Shown piece by piece: positions 19,786 to 28,859 of a stretch of DNA of 64,000 bases; position 1 is the first letter of the stretch; each line of letters opens with the position of its first letter. Below the pieces are notes generated by a model. It had not been told where the DNA came from and did not search any database. It saw nothing but the letters and a program-made list of their open reading frames with translations. The position numbers and the translations under genes were made by a program. Origin of the DNA: Saccharothrix tamanrassetensis (GTDB lineage Bacteria > Actinomycetota > Actinomycetes > Mycobacteriales > Pseudonocardiaceae); contig NZ_JACHJN010000003.1 of assembly GCF_014203665.1 (NCBI RefSeq), positions 682,001 to 746,000 of the forward strand. Reading direction: 5' to 3'.

Positions 19786-20397
19786 GTGACCCAACAGGCT
19801 GCCGAGGCCCAGTCCGCGGGCCAAGCCGCGCCGCGTCGCGTGCTCGTCGCCGAGGACGAAGCCCTCATCCGCCTCGACCTGGTCGAGATGCTGCGCGAAG
19901 AGGGCTACGAGGTGGCCGGGCAGGCCGCCGACGGCGACGAGGCGGTCACGCTGGCCGAGCGGCTGCGGCCGGACCTGGTCATCATGGACGTCAAGATGCC
20001 CAAGGTGGACGGCATCGAGGCCGCCGGCGCGATCGCGGCCAAGCGGATCGCCCCGGTCGTCATCCTCACCGCGTTCAGCCAGCGCGACCTGGTGGAGCGG
20101 GCCCGGGACGCGGGCGCGATGGCCTACCTGGTCAAGCCGTTCGCCAAGCGCGACCTGGTGCCCGCGATCGAGCTCGCGATGAGCCGGTTCGCGGAGCTCC
20201 AGGCATTGGAGAACGAGGTCGCCGGGCTGTCCGAGCGGCTGGAGACGCGCAAGGTCGTGGAGCGCGCCAAGGGTTTGCTGATGGCCAAGCAGGGCCTGTC
20301 GGAGCCCGAGGCTTTCCGGTGGGTGCAGCGCACCGCCATGGACCGCCGCACCACCATGAAGGCAGTCGCCGAAGCCGTCATCGAAAACTTCGGCTGA
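19786..20397 (+). CDS. pdtaR: Response regulator with ANTAR RNA-binding output domain (PdtaR-like)
   Basis: The GTG at 19786 is preceded by AGGAGG at 19774-19779, giving 203 residues, close to M. tuberculosis PdtaR (Rv1626). The receiver domain has the acidic pair in AEDEALIRLD, the phospho-acceptor Asp68 in VIMDVKMP, and Lys in YLVKPF. Residues about 140-200 are an ANTAR domain (VVERAKGLLMAKQGLSE), which binds paired hairpins in nascent RNA and causes antitermination. No sensor kinase is adjacent; in mycobacteria the partner PdtaS is encoded elsewhere. Its position upstream of polA matches the mycobacterial order. Confidence 0.93.
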   Translation: MTQQAAEAQSAGQAAPRRVLVAEDEALIRLDLVEMLREEGYEVAGQAADGDEAVTLAERLRPDLVIMDVKMPKVDGIEAAGAIAAKRIAPVVILTAFSQRDLVERARDAGAMAYLVKPFAKRDLVPAIELAMSRFAELQALENEVAGLSERLETRKVVERAKGLLMAKQGLSEPEAFRWVQRTAMDRRTTMKAVAEAVIENFG

Positions 20398-20658
20398 GTT
20401 CCCTGTTCGGCTATCGGACACTCGCTCGGGCATTGTTGATTACTGCCCGCATCGGCCCTGTGACCTGCGGCTATTTGAGCTGGATTTAAGACTGTTAACG
20501 CGCGCGCATTTGCCGGTGACTACCGTCACGATGTGGACACAGAGCAGGAAGACCACCTGTTCACGGAACACATCTGAAGCTACGTTCCTGCCCTAACCCA
20601 AGCCCTCGTGTGAGGGCGCCGCCTACCGGCGGGCTGGTTGGTCATGGGAGGTATTCCG
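20398..20658 (+). promoter_or_regulatory. Upstream region of the liv operon
   Basis: This 261-bp gap holds a weak hairpin (CGGGCA at 20427-20432 with TGCCCG at 20443-20448) that may end pdtaR transcription. An A/T-richer stretch around 20473-20500 follows and is the likely livK promoter. A small inverted repeat GTGAC-tacc-GTCAC lies near 20516-20530. The ribosome-binding site GGAGGT at 20647-20652 sets the livK start at GTG 20659. Confidence 0.4.
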
Positions 20659-21834
20659 GTGTCAGGAGCACGACTCGGCCGAGTTCTGGTGCTGGCGGCG
20701 GCTACGTCGCTGGTGCTCGCGGCTTGCGCCGGCGGTGGCGGCGGCGGCACGGGTGGCGGCGACGTCACGACGGTCAAGATCGGGTTCATGGGTGACCTCA
20801 CCGGTGAGAACTCCGCGATCGTGATTCCGCCGTACAACGGCGCGAAGATGGCGATCGACGAGTACAACGCCACGAACCCCAAGGTCAAGATCCAACTGGA
20901 GAAGTACGACAGCCAGGGCAAGCCCGAGCAGGCCACCTCGCTCATCGCCAAGGCGATCACCAGCGACAAGATCGTCGCCCTGATCGGGCCGGCCTTCTCC
21001 GGTGAGTCCAAGGCCATCGGCGGCACGCTGGACGAGAGCAAGATCCCCAGCATCTCGCCGTCCGCCACGAACCCCGGCCTGGCCAAGAACGGCTGGAAGT
21101 ACTGGCACCGCGTCGTGGCGAACGACGACGACCAGGGCCCCCGCGTCGCCGAGTTCCTGCTGACCGCGAAGGCCCCCAAGAAGGCGTTCGTGCTGTCCGA
21201 CGACCAGGAGTACAGCGTCGGCATCGCGGAGGCGGTGACCAAGACGTTCAAGGACAAGGGCGTCGAGGTCGAGACCGACAAGTTCGCCAAGGACGCGTCG
21301 GACTACTCGTCCACGGTCACCAAGGTCAAGTCCGCCAACCCGGACGTCATCTTCTTCGGCGGCTACTACGCCCAGGGCGGCCGGCTGCTCAAGCAGCTGC
21401 GCGACAACGACGTGAAGACCACGTTCGCCTCCGGCGACGGCTCGCTCGACGCGCAGCTGGTGACCGGTGCGGGTGCCGCGGCGGCCGAGAACGCCGTGCT
21501 CGCCTGCCCGTGCAACATCCCGTCCGCGGACGTGACCGGCACGCTGAAGACGTTCTTCGACAACTACAAGAAGAGCGCGGGCGCCGACCCGGCCATCTAC
21601 TCGACCGAGGGCTACGACGCGGCGACCGCTTACATCAAGGCCATCCAGGCGGGCAAGACGACCTCCGAGGACATCAACAACTTCCTGTCGACGGTGAACT
21701 TCGAGGGCGCGTCCAAGCCGATCAAGTTCAAGTCGAACGGCGAGCCGGAGAACGCGTCCATCTTCGTGTACCAGGTCAAGGGTGGTGTCCTCAAGCTGCT
21801 CGGCCCGTCGGCCACGGCCAAGCTCGAGGGCTGA
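20659..21834 (+). CDS. livK: Branched-chain amino acid ABC transporter substrate-binding lipoprotein
   Basis: From GTG 20659 the product is 391 residues. It has a lipoprotein signal peptide (GRVLVLAAATSLVLAAC) with lipobox LAAC, then a glycine linker and a type I periplasmic-binding fold (VKIGFMGDLTGENSA; ISPSATNPGLAKNGWKYWHR). It captures leucine, isoleucine, valine or a related ligand outside the membrane for LivHMGF. As first gene of the operon it is followed by a stable hairpin before livH. Confidence 0.93.
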   Translation: MSGARLGRVLVLAAATSLVLAACAGGGGGGTGGGDVTTVKIGFMGDLTGENSAIVIPPYNGAKMAIDEYNATNPKVKIQLEKYDSQGKPEQATSLIAKAITSDKIVALIGPAFSGESKAIGGTLDESKIPSISPSATNPGLAKNGWKYWHRVVANDDDQGPRVAEFLLTAKAPKKAFVLSDDQEYSVGIAEAVTKTFKDKGVEVETDKFAKDASDYSSTVTKVKSANPDVIFFGGYYAQGGRLLKQLRDNDVKTTFASGDGSLDAQLVTGAGAAAAENAVLACPCNIPSADVTGTLKTFFDNYKKSAGADPAIYSTEGYDAATAYIKAIQAGKTTSEDINNFLSTVNFEGASKPIKFKSNGEPENASIFVYQVKGGVLKLLGPSATAKLEG

Positions 21835-21870
21835 TCTCCGAGACGGTTTTCCACCGAGTTAGGTAGCGCT

Positions 21871-21915
21871 GGGGAGCGGGAGCGTCGTCGAAGCGTCGAC
21901 GGGCTCCCGCTCCCC
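21871..21915 (+). terminator. Intercistronic hairpin between livK and livH
   Basis: A perfect 13-bp stem, GGGGAGCGGGAGC at 21871-21883 with its complement at 21903-21915, closes a 19-nt loop and has no following U-run. In many ABC operons such a hairpin stabilises the binding-protein message or partly stops transcription, giving more binding protein than permease. That role is inferred from position and structure. Confidence 0.7.
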
Positions 21916-21970
21916 ACCCCTATGGCGCAGAAGTCTCTCTCCCCCGCCCCGTCTCGTGAGGCAACCTGTC

Positions 21971-22933
21971 ATGCTTGATGATTTCGTCAACCAGTTCCTA
22001 CCCAGCACGGTGGGTGGACTGGTGATCGGCTCGATCTACGCGCTGATCGCCCTGGGCTACACGATGGTCTACGGCGTCCTGCGTCTGATCAACTTCGCGC
22101 ACTCCGAGATCTTCATGATCGGCACGTTCGCGTCCCTGGTGACGCTGCTGGCGATCGCGCCGACCGCGCCGTTCACCGGGTTCGCCCTGGTCGGAGTGCT
22201 GCTGCTGTTGATGCTGGTCTCCGCGCTCGTCTCCGGGGCGTCCGCGGTCGCCCTCGAAGCCGTGGCCTACCGGCCGTTGCGCAAGCGAGGCGCGACCAGG
22301 CTCGCCGCCCTGATCTCCGCGATCGGCGCGTCGCTGTTCCTCCAGGAGCTGTTCGGCCTGGTCGTGATCGAGTGGTTGATCGACAAGCCGGGCCGCAACC
22401 AGGCCTCGGCACCCCGGTTCGTAGCCCGCGACACCCTGTTCGAGATCGGCAACGCGTCCGTCCGGCTGGACCAGGTGATCGTGGTCGTCGCGGCGATCCT
22501 GGTGATGGTCGGGCTCGACCGGGTGGTGAACAAGACGCGGATCGGCCGCGGCATCCGGGCCACCGCCCAGGACCCCGAGGCGGCCGTCCTGATGGGCGTC
22601 AGCATCGACAACATCGTGCGGGTGACGTTCCTGCTCGGTGGCGCGATGGCCGGCGTGGCCGGATCCCTCTACATCATGGAGATCGAGAACACCGGGTACC
22701 TGATCGGCTTCGTCCTCGGCATCAAGGCGTTCACCGCGGCCGTGCTCGGCGGCATCGGCAACCTGCGCGGCGCCCTGATGGGCGGCATCGTGCTCGGTCT
22801 CATCGAGAACTGGGGCGCCATCTTCCTCGGTTCCGAGTGGAAGGACGTCATCGCGTTCACCGTCCTGGTGGTCGTGCTGATGTTCCGCCCGACCGGCATC
22901 CTCGGCGAATCGCTGCAGAAGGCACGCGCATGA
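21971..22933 (+). CDS. livH: Branched-chain amino acid ABC transporter permease LivH
   Basis: ATG 21971 is preferred because GAGG lies at 21957-21960; an upstream GTG at 21956 would add five residues. The 320-residue product has about eight membrane helices and the LivH hallmark segments GLVIGSIYALIALGYTMVYG and LGGIGNLRGALMGGIVLG. It forms the channel with LivM. Its stop overlaps the livM start (ATGA, 22930-22933). Confidence 0.94.
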   Translation: MLDDFVNQFLPSTVGGLVIGSIYALIALGYTMVYGVLRLINFAHSEIFMIGTFASLVTLLAIAPTAPFTGFALVGVLLLLMLVSALVSGASAVALEAVAYRPLRKRGATRLAALISAIGASLFLQELFGLVVIEWLIDKPGRNQASAPRFVARDTLFEIGNASVRLDQVIVVVAAILVMVGLDRVVNKTRIGRGIRATAQDPEAAVLMGVSIDNIVRVTFLLGGAMAGVAGSLYIMEIENTGYLIGFVLGIKAFTAAVLGGIGNLRGALMGGIVLGLIENWGAIFLGSEWKDVIAFTVLVVVLMFRPTGILGESLQKARA

Positions 22934-24072
22934 AAGGCGACGGAGTGACGAGGGAAGAAAGCCCCACGAAGCGCGGCGGCTTCGCGGCCGTCGGGCACGG
23001 GATCGACCGCATGCGGGACTGGTGGGAGAACGCCAAGGTCTGGCAGCGGTACCTGATCTACATCGCCCTGGTGGTCGGCGCGCTGATCCTGCCCGCGCCC
23101 GCGATCGGGACGTTCATGTCGCCCGGCTCGGACTGGACGACCGTGCTGGTCTACCCGATCGGCACCTACATCCTGCTGGCGGTCGGCCTCAACGTGGTGG
23201 TCGGCCAGGCCGGTCTGCTCGACCTCGGGTTCGTCGCGTTCTTCGCCATCGGCGGCTACTCGGTCGCCTACTACGGCACCCAGTTCGGCTGGAACTACTG
23301 GGCCACGGTCGCCTTCGGCATCATCCTCGCGGCCGTGTCGGGCGTGATCCTCGGCGCACCGACGCTGCGGTTGCGCGGCGACTACCTCGCGATCGTGACC
23401 CTGGGCTTCGGCGAGATCGTCCGCATCACCGCGAACAACACCGACGAGATCGGTGGCGCGCGCGGCATCCCCGGCATCCCGCACCCGCCGCCCATCTTCG
23501 GCACCAAGTTCCTGATCGACCCCGCGCCGTACTACTACCTGATCGTCGCGGCCATCGTGCTGGTCATCATCTTCTCGGTGCGCCTGCAGAAGAGCCGGGT
23601 CGGCCGGGCGTGGGCGGCGATCCGGGAGGACGAGGACGCGGCCGAGCTGATGGGCGTGCCGACGTTCAAGTTCAAGCTGCTGGCGTTCGCGATCGGCGCC
23701 ATGATCGGCGGCCTGGCGGGCGGCATCTACGCGGGCAAGGCCGTGTTCATCGACCCCAACACGTTCCCGTTCATCCTGTCCGCGACGATCCTCGCCGCGG
23801 TGGTGCTGGGCGGCTCGGGCAACCTGCCGGGCGTGATCCTGGGCGCGTTCCTGATCGGCTGGCTGCCGGAGCGGTTCCGCGACTTCGCCGACTACCGCAT
23901 CCTGATCTTCGGCGGCGTGCTGGTGCTGATGATGGCGCTGCGGCCGGAGGGCCTGCTGCCGTCGCGGCGGCGCAAGGCGGAACTGCACGAGGGAACAGGC
24001 GGGATGGGCACCATGGGTGCCGAGGTCCCGGGTCCGGACACGGATGTCTCGACGACGGAGGCGGCCAAGTGA
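22930..24072 (+). CDS. livM: Branched-chain amino acid ABC transporter permease LivM
   Basis: The product is 380 residues from the ATG overlapping the livH stop; a GTG at 22945 is an alternative. After an N-terminal charged segment it has about ten membrane helices with LNVVVGQAGLLDLGFVAFFAIG, TLGFGEIVRITANNTDEIGG and VVLGGSGNLPGVILGAF, all typical of LivM. The acidic C-terminal tail of about 25 residues is poorly conserved. Its stop overlaps the livG GTG (GTGA). Confidence 0.94.
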   Translation: MKGDGVTREESPTKRGGFAAVGHGIDRMRDWWENAKVWQRYLIYIALVVGALILPAPAIGTFMSPGSDWTTVLVYPIGTYILLAVGLNVVVGQAGLLDLGFVAFFAIGGYSVAYYGTQFGWNYWATVAFGIILAAVSGVILGAPTLRLRGDYLAIVTLGFGEIVRITANNTDEIGGARGIPGIPHPPPIFGTKFLIDPAPYYYLIVAAIVLVIIFSVRLQKSRVGRAWAAIREDEDAAELMGVPTFKFKLLAFAIGAMIGGLAGGIYAGKAVFIDPNTFPFILSATILAAVVLGGSGNLPGVILGAFLIGWLPERFRDFADYRILIFGGVLVLMMALRPEGLLPSRRRKAELHEGTGGMGTMGAEVPGPDTDVSTTEAAK

Positions 24073-24845
24073 GCACTCCCGTCCTTCAGCTGGACAACGT
24101 GACGATGCGCTTCGGCGGCGTCGTGGCGCTGCGCGAGGCGAAGATCAGCATCGCGGAGGGCGAGATCTTCGCCCTGATCGGCCCGAACGGCGCGGGCAAG
24201 ACCACGGTGTTCAACGTGGTCACCGGCGTCTACCAGCCGACCGAGGGCCAGGTGCTGTTCAAGGGCAGCAGGCTCGACGGCACCAAGCGTTTCAAGATCA
24301 CCAAGCAGGGCATCGCCCGCACGTTCCAGAACATCCGGCTGTTCCACAACATGTCGGCCCTGGAGAACGTCATGGTGGGCGCCGACGCGCACCACCGGAC
24401 GGGCGCGGTCGGCGCGACGCTGAACCTGCCGTGGCACCGCAAGGAGGAGAAGCGCGGACGCGAGCTGGCGCGGGAGCTGCTCGACTTCGTCGGCATCTCC
24501 GCCCGGATGACCGAGACCGCGAAGAACCTGCCGTACGGCGACCAGCGCCGGCTGGAGATCGCCCGCGCGCTGGCCACCGACCCCAGGCTGCTGCTGCTCG
24601 ACGAGCCGGCCGCCGGCATGAACCCGGCGGAGAAGGAGGACCTCCAGCGGCTCATCCGGAAGATCCGGGACAGCGGCCGGACGGTGCTGCTGATCGAGCA
24701 CGACATGAGCCTGGTCATGGGTGTCAGCGACCGCGTGGCGGTGCTCGACTTCGGCCAGCTGATCGCAGAAGGGCTGCCGCACGAGGTGCAGAACAACCCG
24801 AAGGTCATCGAGGCCTACCTGGGGGTGTCCGAAGATGCTTCTTGA
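24069..24845 (+). CDS. livG: Branched-chain amino acid ABC transporter ATP-binding protein LivG
   Basis: The 258-residue ATPase starts at the GTG overlapping livM. Walker A is GPNGAGKTT, the signature region is reduced to NLPYGDQRRLEIARAL as is usual in LivG, Walker B is LLLLDEPAAGMNP, and the H-loop is LIEHDM. It pairs with LivF to drive import. The last 11 bp overlap livF. Confidence 0.95.
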   Translation: MSTPVLQLDNVTMRFGGVVALREAKISIAEGEIFALIGPNGAGKTTVFNVVTGVYQPTEGQVLFKGSRLDGTKRFKITKQGIARTFQNIRLFHNMSALENVMVGADAHHRTGAVGATLNLPWHRKEEKRGRELARELLDFVGISARMTETAKNLPYGDQRRLEIARALATDPRLLLLDEPAAGMNPAEKEDLQRLIRKIRDSGRTVLLIEHDMSLVMGVSDRVAVLDFGQLIAEGLPHEVQNNPKVIEAYLGVSEDAS

Positions 24846-25539
24846 GGTCAAGGACATCCACGTCCACTACGGCAAGATCGCCGCCATCAAGGGCATCAGC
24901 CTCCAGGTCGGCGAAGGCGAGATCGTCTCGCTGATCGGCGCCAACGGCGCGGGCAAGACCACCACCCTCAAGACCATCTCCGGCCTGCGCCCGCTGTCCA
25001 GCGGCAAGGTGGTCTTCAACGGCGACGACATCACCCGGACGCCGGGCCACAAGAGGGTGCAGCTGGGCATCGGCCAGTCCCCGGAAGGCCGGGGCGTGTT
25101 CCCCGGCATGACGGTGCAGGAGAACCTGCTGATGGGTGCCTACACCCGCAAGGACGACCTGAGCGCCGACCTGGCCGAGGTCTACGAGCTGTTCCCGAGG
25201 CTCGCCGAGCGCAAGACCCAGTTCGGCGGCACCATGTCGGGCGGTGAGCAGCAGATGATCGCCATCGGCCGAGCGCTGATGACCAAGCCGAAGGTGCTGC
25301 TGCTCGACGAACCGTCCATGGGCCTGGCCCCGATGCTCATCGCGCAGATCTTCGAGATCATCAAGGAGATCAACCGGCGCGGCACCACGGTCCTGCTGGT
25401 GGAGCAGAACGCCCAGCAGGCCCTGAAGCTGTCCGACCGGGCCTACGTCCTGGAGACGGGCCGGGTGGTCAAGTCCGCCCCCGGCCTCGAACTGCTGGAC
25501 GACCCCCAGGTCCGCGCCGCCTACCTCGGTGGCCACTGA
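24835..25539 (+). CDS. livF: Branched-chain amino acid ABC transporter ATP-binding protein LivF
   Basis: This 234-residue ATPase has Walker A GANGAGKTT, the Q-loop region GIGQSPEGRGVFPGMTV, signature MSGGEQQM, Walker B VLLLDEPSMGLAP and H-loop LVEQN, the last typical of LivF. It is the last gene of the operon and is followed by a strong terminator. Confidence 0.95.
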   Translation: MLLEVKDIHVHYGKIAAIKGISLQVGEGEIVSLIGANGAGKTTTLKTISGLRPLSSGKVVFNGDDITRTPGHKRVQLGIGQSPEGRGVFPGMTVQENLLMGAYTRKDDLSADLAEVYELFPRLAERKTQFGGTMSGGEQQMIAIGRALMTKPKVLLLDEPSMGLAPMLIAQIFEIIKEINRRGTTVLLVEQNAQQALKLSDRAYVLETGRVVKSAPGLELLDDPQVRAAYLGGH

Positions 25540-25557
25540 GAACGCCGCGTCACCCCC

Positions 25558-25594
25558 GGAAGGCCCGTCACTGTCCCAGTGGCGGGCCTTCTTC
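25558..25594 (+). terminator. Rho-independent terminator of the liv operon
   Basis: The arms 25560-25573 and 25577-25590 (AAGGCCCGTCACTG and its complement, with one G-T pair) form a 14-bp stem with a 3-nt loop, followed by CTTCTTC. It lies about 20 bp after the livF stop. Confidence 0.88.
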
Positions 25595-25682
25595 ATGCCC
25601 ACCACCCCGCTCACCGACCAGTTTCCGGCACCTGCGGTGTCCACCCATCCGAGAGACCACAGGAGCAGGGGGAGGAGCCGAC

Positions 25683-26753
25683 ATGCGAGAGATACCGCAG
25701 GCCGGGGCGAGCGATGCCCCGGTCGATGTCCGGCGCGCGGCCGGGGATCTGCTGGTGCGGGCGCGGAACGGGGACGGTGAGGCGTTCCGCGGGCTGGTCG
25801 AGCCGTACCGGCGCGAGCTGCGGGTGCACTGCTACCGCATCCTCGGCTCGGTGCAGGACGCCGAGGACCTGTCGCAGGAGACGCTGTTGGCGGCGTGGCG
25901 CGGGATCGGCGGTTACGAGGAACGCGCGTCGGTGCGGACCTGGCTCTACCGGATCGCGACCAACCGCTGCCTCAACGCACTGCGGGCAGGCGCCCGCCGT
26001 CCGCCCGAATACGCGTCCTACCGGCCGGAGGTCCCGCTGCCCGAGCCGTCGCACCGCCGGGCGGAACCGAGCTGGCTGGAGCCGTACCCCGACGTGCTGC
26101 TCGACGGGATCGCCGACCACGTGCCGGGACCGGAGGCGCGGTACGAGGTCAAGGAGTCGGTGTCGCTGGCGTTCCTCGCGGCGTTGCAGCAGTTGCCACC
26201 CAGGCAGCGGGCCGTGCTGGTACTGCGGGACGTCCTGGGATTCCGGGCCGCCGAGGTGGCGGACATCCTCGACACCACCGAGAACGCGGTGACCAGCGCC
26301 CTGAAACGAGCACGGGGTGCGTTGGCGCAGGAGCTGCCGGGCCCTGACCGGGAGAGCGCCCCGCTGCCGGACTCGCCACAGGAACGCCGGATCGTGGACG
26401 AGTTCACCCGCGCGTTCGAAGCCGGGGACGTCGATGCGATCGTCGCCGTGCTGACCGACGACGCATCGCTCACCATGCCGCCGCTGCCGCTGGAATACCA
26501 GGGACCGGACGCCGTCCGGAACTTCCTCGCCACGGTCGCACTGCGCCACGGACGCCGACACGTGCTGATCCCCACGCGGGCCAACGGCCAACCGGCATTC
26601 GGCTGCTATCAACGCGACCCGCGGACACCGATCCTGCACGCACACGGAGTACTCGTCCTGACCCTGACCGGCAGCCGCATCAGCGCGCTGACCCGATTCC
26701 TGGACAACTCGCTCCTCACGGTATTCGGGCTTCCGCGATCGCTACGGACCTGA
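25683..26753 (+). CDS. ECF sigma factor with C-terminal SnoaL-like domain (SigG-like)
   Basis: This 356-residue protein has sigma-2 (about 20-95: RRELRVHCYRILGSVQDAEDL), sigma-4 (about 155-210: LPPRQRAVLVLRDVLGF, then a helix-turn-helix) and an extra SnoaL/NTF2-like domain (about 228-350). This fused layout is that of actinobacterial SigG/SigJ-like ECF factors, where the extra domain controls activity in place of an anti-sigma factor. No anti-sigma gene is adjacent. The downstream MFS gene may be a target or co-transcribed. Confidence 0.92.
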   Translation: MREIPQAGASDAPVDVRRAAGDLLVRARNGDGEAFRGLVEPYRRELRVHCYRILGSVQDAEDLSQETLLAAWRGIGGYEERASVRTWLYRIATNRCLNALRAGARRPPEYASYRPEVPLPEPSHRRAEPSWLEPYPDVLLDGIADHVPGPEARYEVKESVSLAFLAALQQLPPRQRAVLVLRDVLGFRAAEVADILDTTENAVTSALKRARGALAQELPGPDRESAPLPDSPQERRIVDEFTRAFEAGDVDAIVAVLTDDASLTMPPLPLEYQGPDAVRNFLATVALRHGRRHVLIPTRANGQPAFGCYQRDPRTPILHAHGVLVLTLTGSRISALTRFLDNSLLTVFGLPRSLRT

Positions 26754-26825
26754 CCCGCATCAATGCGAGTTCGGCGCCGGCTTCGACCCGCGCATCCGGA
26801 GAAGGTTCGAGCAGAAGGAGGAACG

Positions 26826-28301
26826 GTGGGTTCCGGCGAAGGGCGAATGACGTCCGAGCAGGCATGGGTGTTGGGGCTCGCTTCCCTGGCGTCGTTCATG
26901 ATGGCTTTGGACAGCTTGGTCGTGACGACGACGTTGAGCACGATCCGGCACGACCTGACCGCATCGGTCGAATCACTCGAGTGGACCGTCAACGCGTACA
27001 ACCTGCCGTTCGCGGTGCTGCTGCTGACCGGAGCGGCACTGGGTGACCGGTTCGGTCGCCGCCGGGTGTTCGTCGTCGGGCTGGCGGTCTTCACCGTCGC
27101 GTCGGTGGGCTGCGCGCTGTCCCCGGACATCGGCACCCTGATCACGGCCCGGGCGTTGCAGGGCGTCGGTGCGGCGATGGTGCTGCCGCTGTCGCTCACC
27201 CTGATCAGCACGAACTTCCCGCCGCGGCAGCGGGGCAGGGCGATGGGGCTGTACCTGGGCATCACCGGCCTGGCGACGTTCAGCGGCCCGTTCATCGGTG
27301 GCGTCATCGCCGAGGGGCTGGCCTGGCAGTGGATCTTCTGGCTGAACCTGCCGGTCGGCCTGGCCGCGATCGTGCTCACGGCGCGGCGGGTCGACGAGAG
27401 CGTCGGCCCGGACACCCGGTTCGACCTCGGCGGGGTCGTGCTGGTGACCTCGGGCGCGTTCGGCGTCGTCTGGGGTCTGGTCCGCGGCAACGCGGCGGGC
27501 TGGGGCAGCGCGGAGGTGCTGGGCGCGCTGGTGCTCGGTGTCGCGCTGGTGACCGCCTTCGTGCGCTGGGAACAGCGGACGAGGACCCCGATGCTGCCGA
27601 TGCGGTTCTTCCGGTCGAGGGCGTTCGCCACGGCCAACCCGGCGAACTTCGCCGTGTTCGCCTCGCTGTACGGCACGCTGTTCTTCCTCGCGCAGTACTT
27701 CCAGACCGCACTCGGTGAAGGGCCGCTCGGTGCCGGCCTGCGGCTGATGCCGTGGACCGCGACGCTGATGGTGTGCGCGCCGATCGCCGGCGCGTTGGCC
27801 GACCGGTACGGCGAGCGGACGTTCGTGGTCGGCGGCCTGCTGCTCCAGACCATCGGCACGGGCTGGATCGCCCTCGTCGCCGACACCGACACGGGCTACC
27901 TCGAACTGCTGCCGGCGCTGGTCGTCAGCGGCGCCGGGCTGACCATGGCCATGCCGGCGGCGCAGAAGGCGGTGGTCGGAGCGGTGCGGCCCGGGGAGGT
28001 CGGCCGGGCGTCGGGCGCCTTCATGATGCTGCGGATCTTCGGCGGGGTGTTCGGTGTCGCGGTCTCGGTCGCCGTCTTCGCGGGTGCGGGCGGCTACTCG
28101 TCCGCCGAGGAGTTCAGCGAGGGTTTCACGGCGGCCATGAGCGCCGTCGCGGCACTCGCGTTCACCGGCCTGCTCGTCGCACTCGGGATGCCGGGCAGGC
28201 GACCGGCGGCCGTGCCGGCACCCTCGCGGACTGCGGACGTCCCACCTCGGGACGTTCCACCTCGGGGCGAGGACGCCACCAGTCCGCTGACCCGGTCGTG
28301 A
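26826..28301 (+). CDS. MFS drug-efflux transporter (DHA2/EmrB-QacA type)
   Basis: The GTG at 26826 has AAGGAGG just upstream; ATG 26847 is an alternative. The 491-residue protein has about 14 membrane helices. It shows the MFS motif GDRFGRRRVFV after helix 2 and the DHA2 motif C-like region GITGLATFSGPFIGG in helix 5. It most likely exports drugs or a natural product using proton motive force. The C-terminal tail contains a short 15-bp duplication (28232-28265) giving DVPPR twice. It follows the sigma-factor gene on the same strand. Confidence 0.92.
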   Translation: MGSGEGRMTSEQAWVLGLASLASFMMALDSLVVTTTLSTIRHDLTASVESLEWTVNAYNLPFAVLLLTGAALGDRFGRRRVFVVGLAVFTVASVGCALSPDIGTLITARALQGVGAAMVLPLSLTLISTNFPPRQRGRAMGLYLGITGLATFSGPFIGGVIAEGLAWQWIFWLNLPVGLAAIVLTARRVDESVGPDTRFDLGGVVLVTSGAFGVVWGLVRGNAAGWGSAEVLGALVLGVALVTAFVRWEQRTRTPMLPMRFFRSRAFATANPANFAVFASLYGTLFFLAQYFQTALGEGPLGAGLRLMPWTATLMVCAPIAGALADRYGERTFVVGGLLLQTIGTGWIALVADTDTGYLELLPALVVSGAGLTMAMPAAQKAVVGAVRPGEVGRASGAFMMLRIFGGVFGVAVSVAVFAGAGGYSSAEEFSEGFTAAMSAVAALAFTGLLVALGMPGRRPAAVPAPSRTADVPPRDVPPRGEDATSPLTRS

Positions 28302-28310
28302 CCGGCCCGG

Positions 28311-28856
28311 TCACTGGCTGAGCCGGATCTCCGTGCTCGACTGGTCCTTCAGGTCCGTCAACGTGGGTCCACCGAACACCCGCAGCGCCAACGGCTTCGC
28401 GTCCTCGGGCAGGTCGTAGTACACGTCGTACTCCAACCGCACGTTCGCCCCGAGGTCCAGCACCTCGGGCTGCCGCTTGATCGTCATGGCCTGGGTGTCG
28501 ACCGGGTACTCGGTCTTCTTCTCGTCCAGCAGGACGTGCTTGCGGGCGTCGAACGAGACGCTGCTGCGCCCGTTGTTGACCACGCTCAGCCGGACCCGGA
28601 CGAACTGCCCCTTGGCCTCGAACTCCGCGTGGCTGCCGACCAGCGAGGGCATCCCGGTGGTCAGCCCCAGCAGCGTGAACGCGGTGTCCCCGTCCGCCGT
28701 GGTGGGCAGGTGCAGCACCTTCTCGTCCGGCCGGACCGCGGCGGGCGGCACCGGGTAGGTCGCGGCGGAGGAGGAAGGCGGGGCCTCCGCCGCCGGCGCA
28801 CTGGTACACCCGGCGGCCACCGCCACGACACCCAACACCGCCACGACCCATCGCAT
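28311..28856 (-). CDS. DUF4352-like lipoprotein
   Basis: This 181-residue protein starts with a lipoprotein signal peptide (MRWVVAVLGVVAVAAGC, lipobox AAGC). After a Ser/Pro/Ala linker, residues about 60-180 form an immunoglobulin-like beta domain resembling DUF4352 (VRVRLSVVNNGRSSVSFD; LRVFGG). Such domains sit on the outer face of the membrane and their role is generally unknown. Confidence 0.8.
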   Translation of the reverse strand: MRWVVAVLGVVAVAAGCTSAPAAEAPPSSSAATYPVPPAAVRPDEKVLHLPTTADGDTAFTLLGLTTGMPSLVGSHAEFEAKGQFVRVRLSVVNNGRSSVSFDARKHVLLDEKKTEYPVDTQAMTIKRQPEVLDLGANVRLEYDVYYDLPEDAKPLALRVFGGPTLTDLKDQSSTEIRLSQ

Positions 28857-28859
28857 GTG

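Noticed and set aside
20473-20530. GlnR-type nitrogen box upstream of livK
   Set aside because: GTGAC/GTCAC repeats are too short and wrongly spaced to call a GlnR site by eye.
28299-28315. GTGACCGG-c-CCGGTCAC as a terminator between convergent genes
   Set aside because: The loop would be one base and no T-run follows; kept as an unexplained small palindrome.
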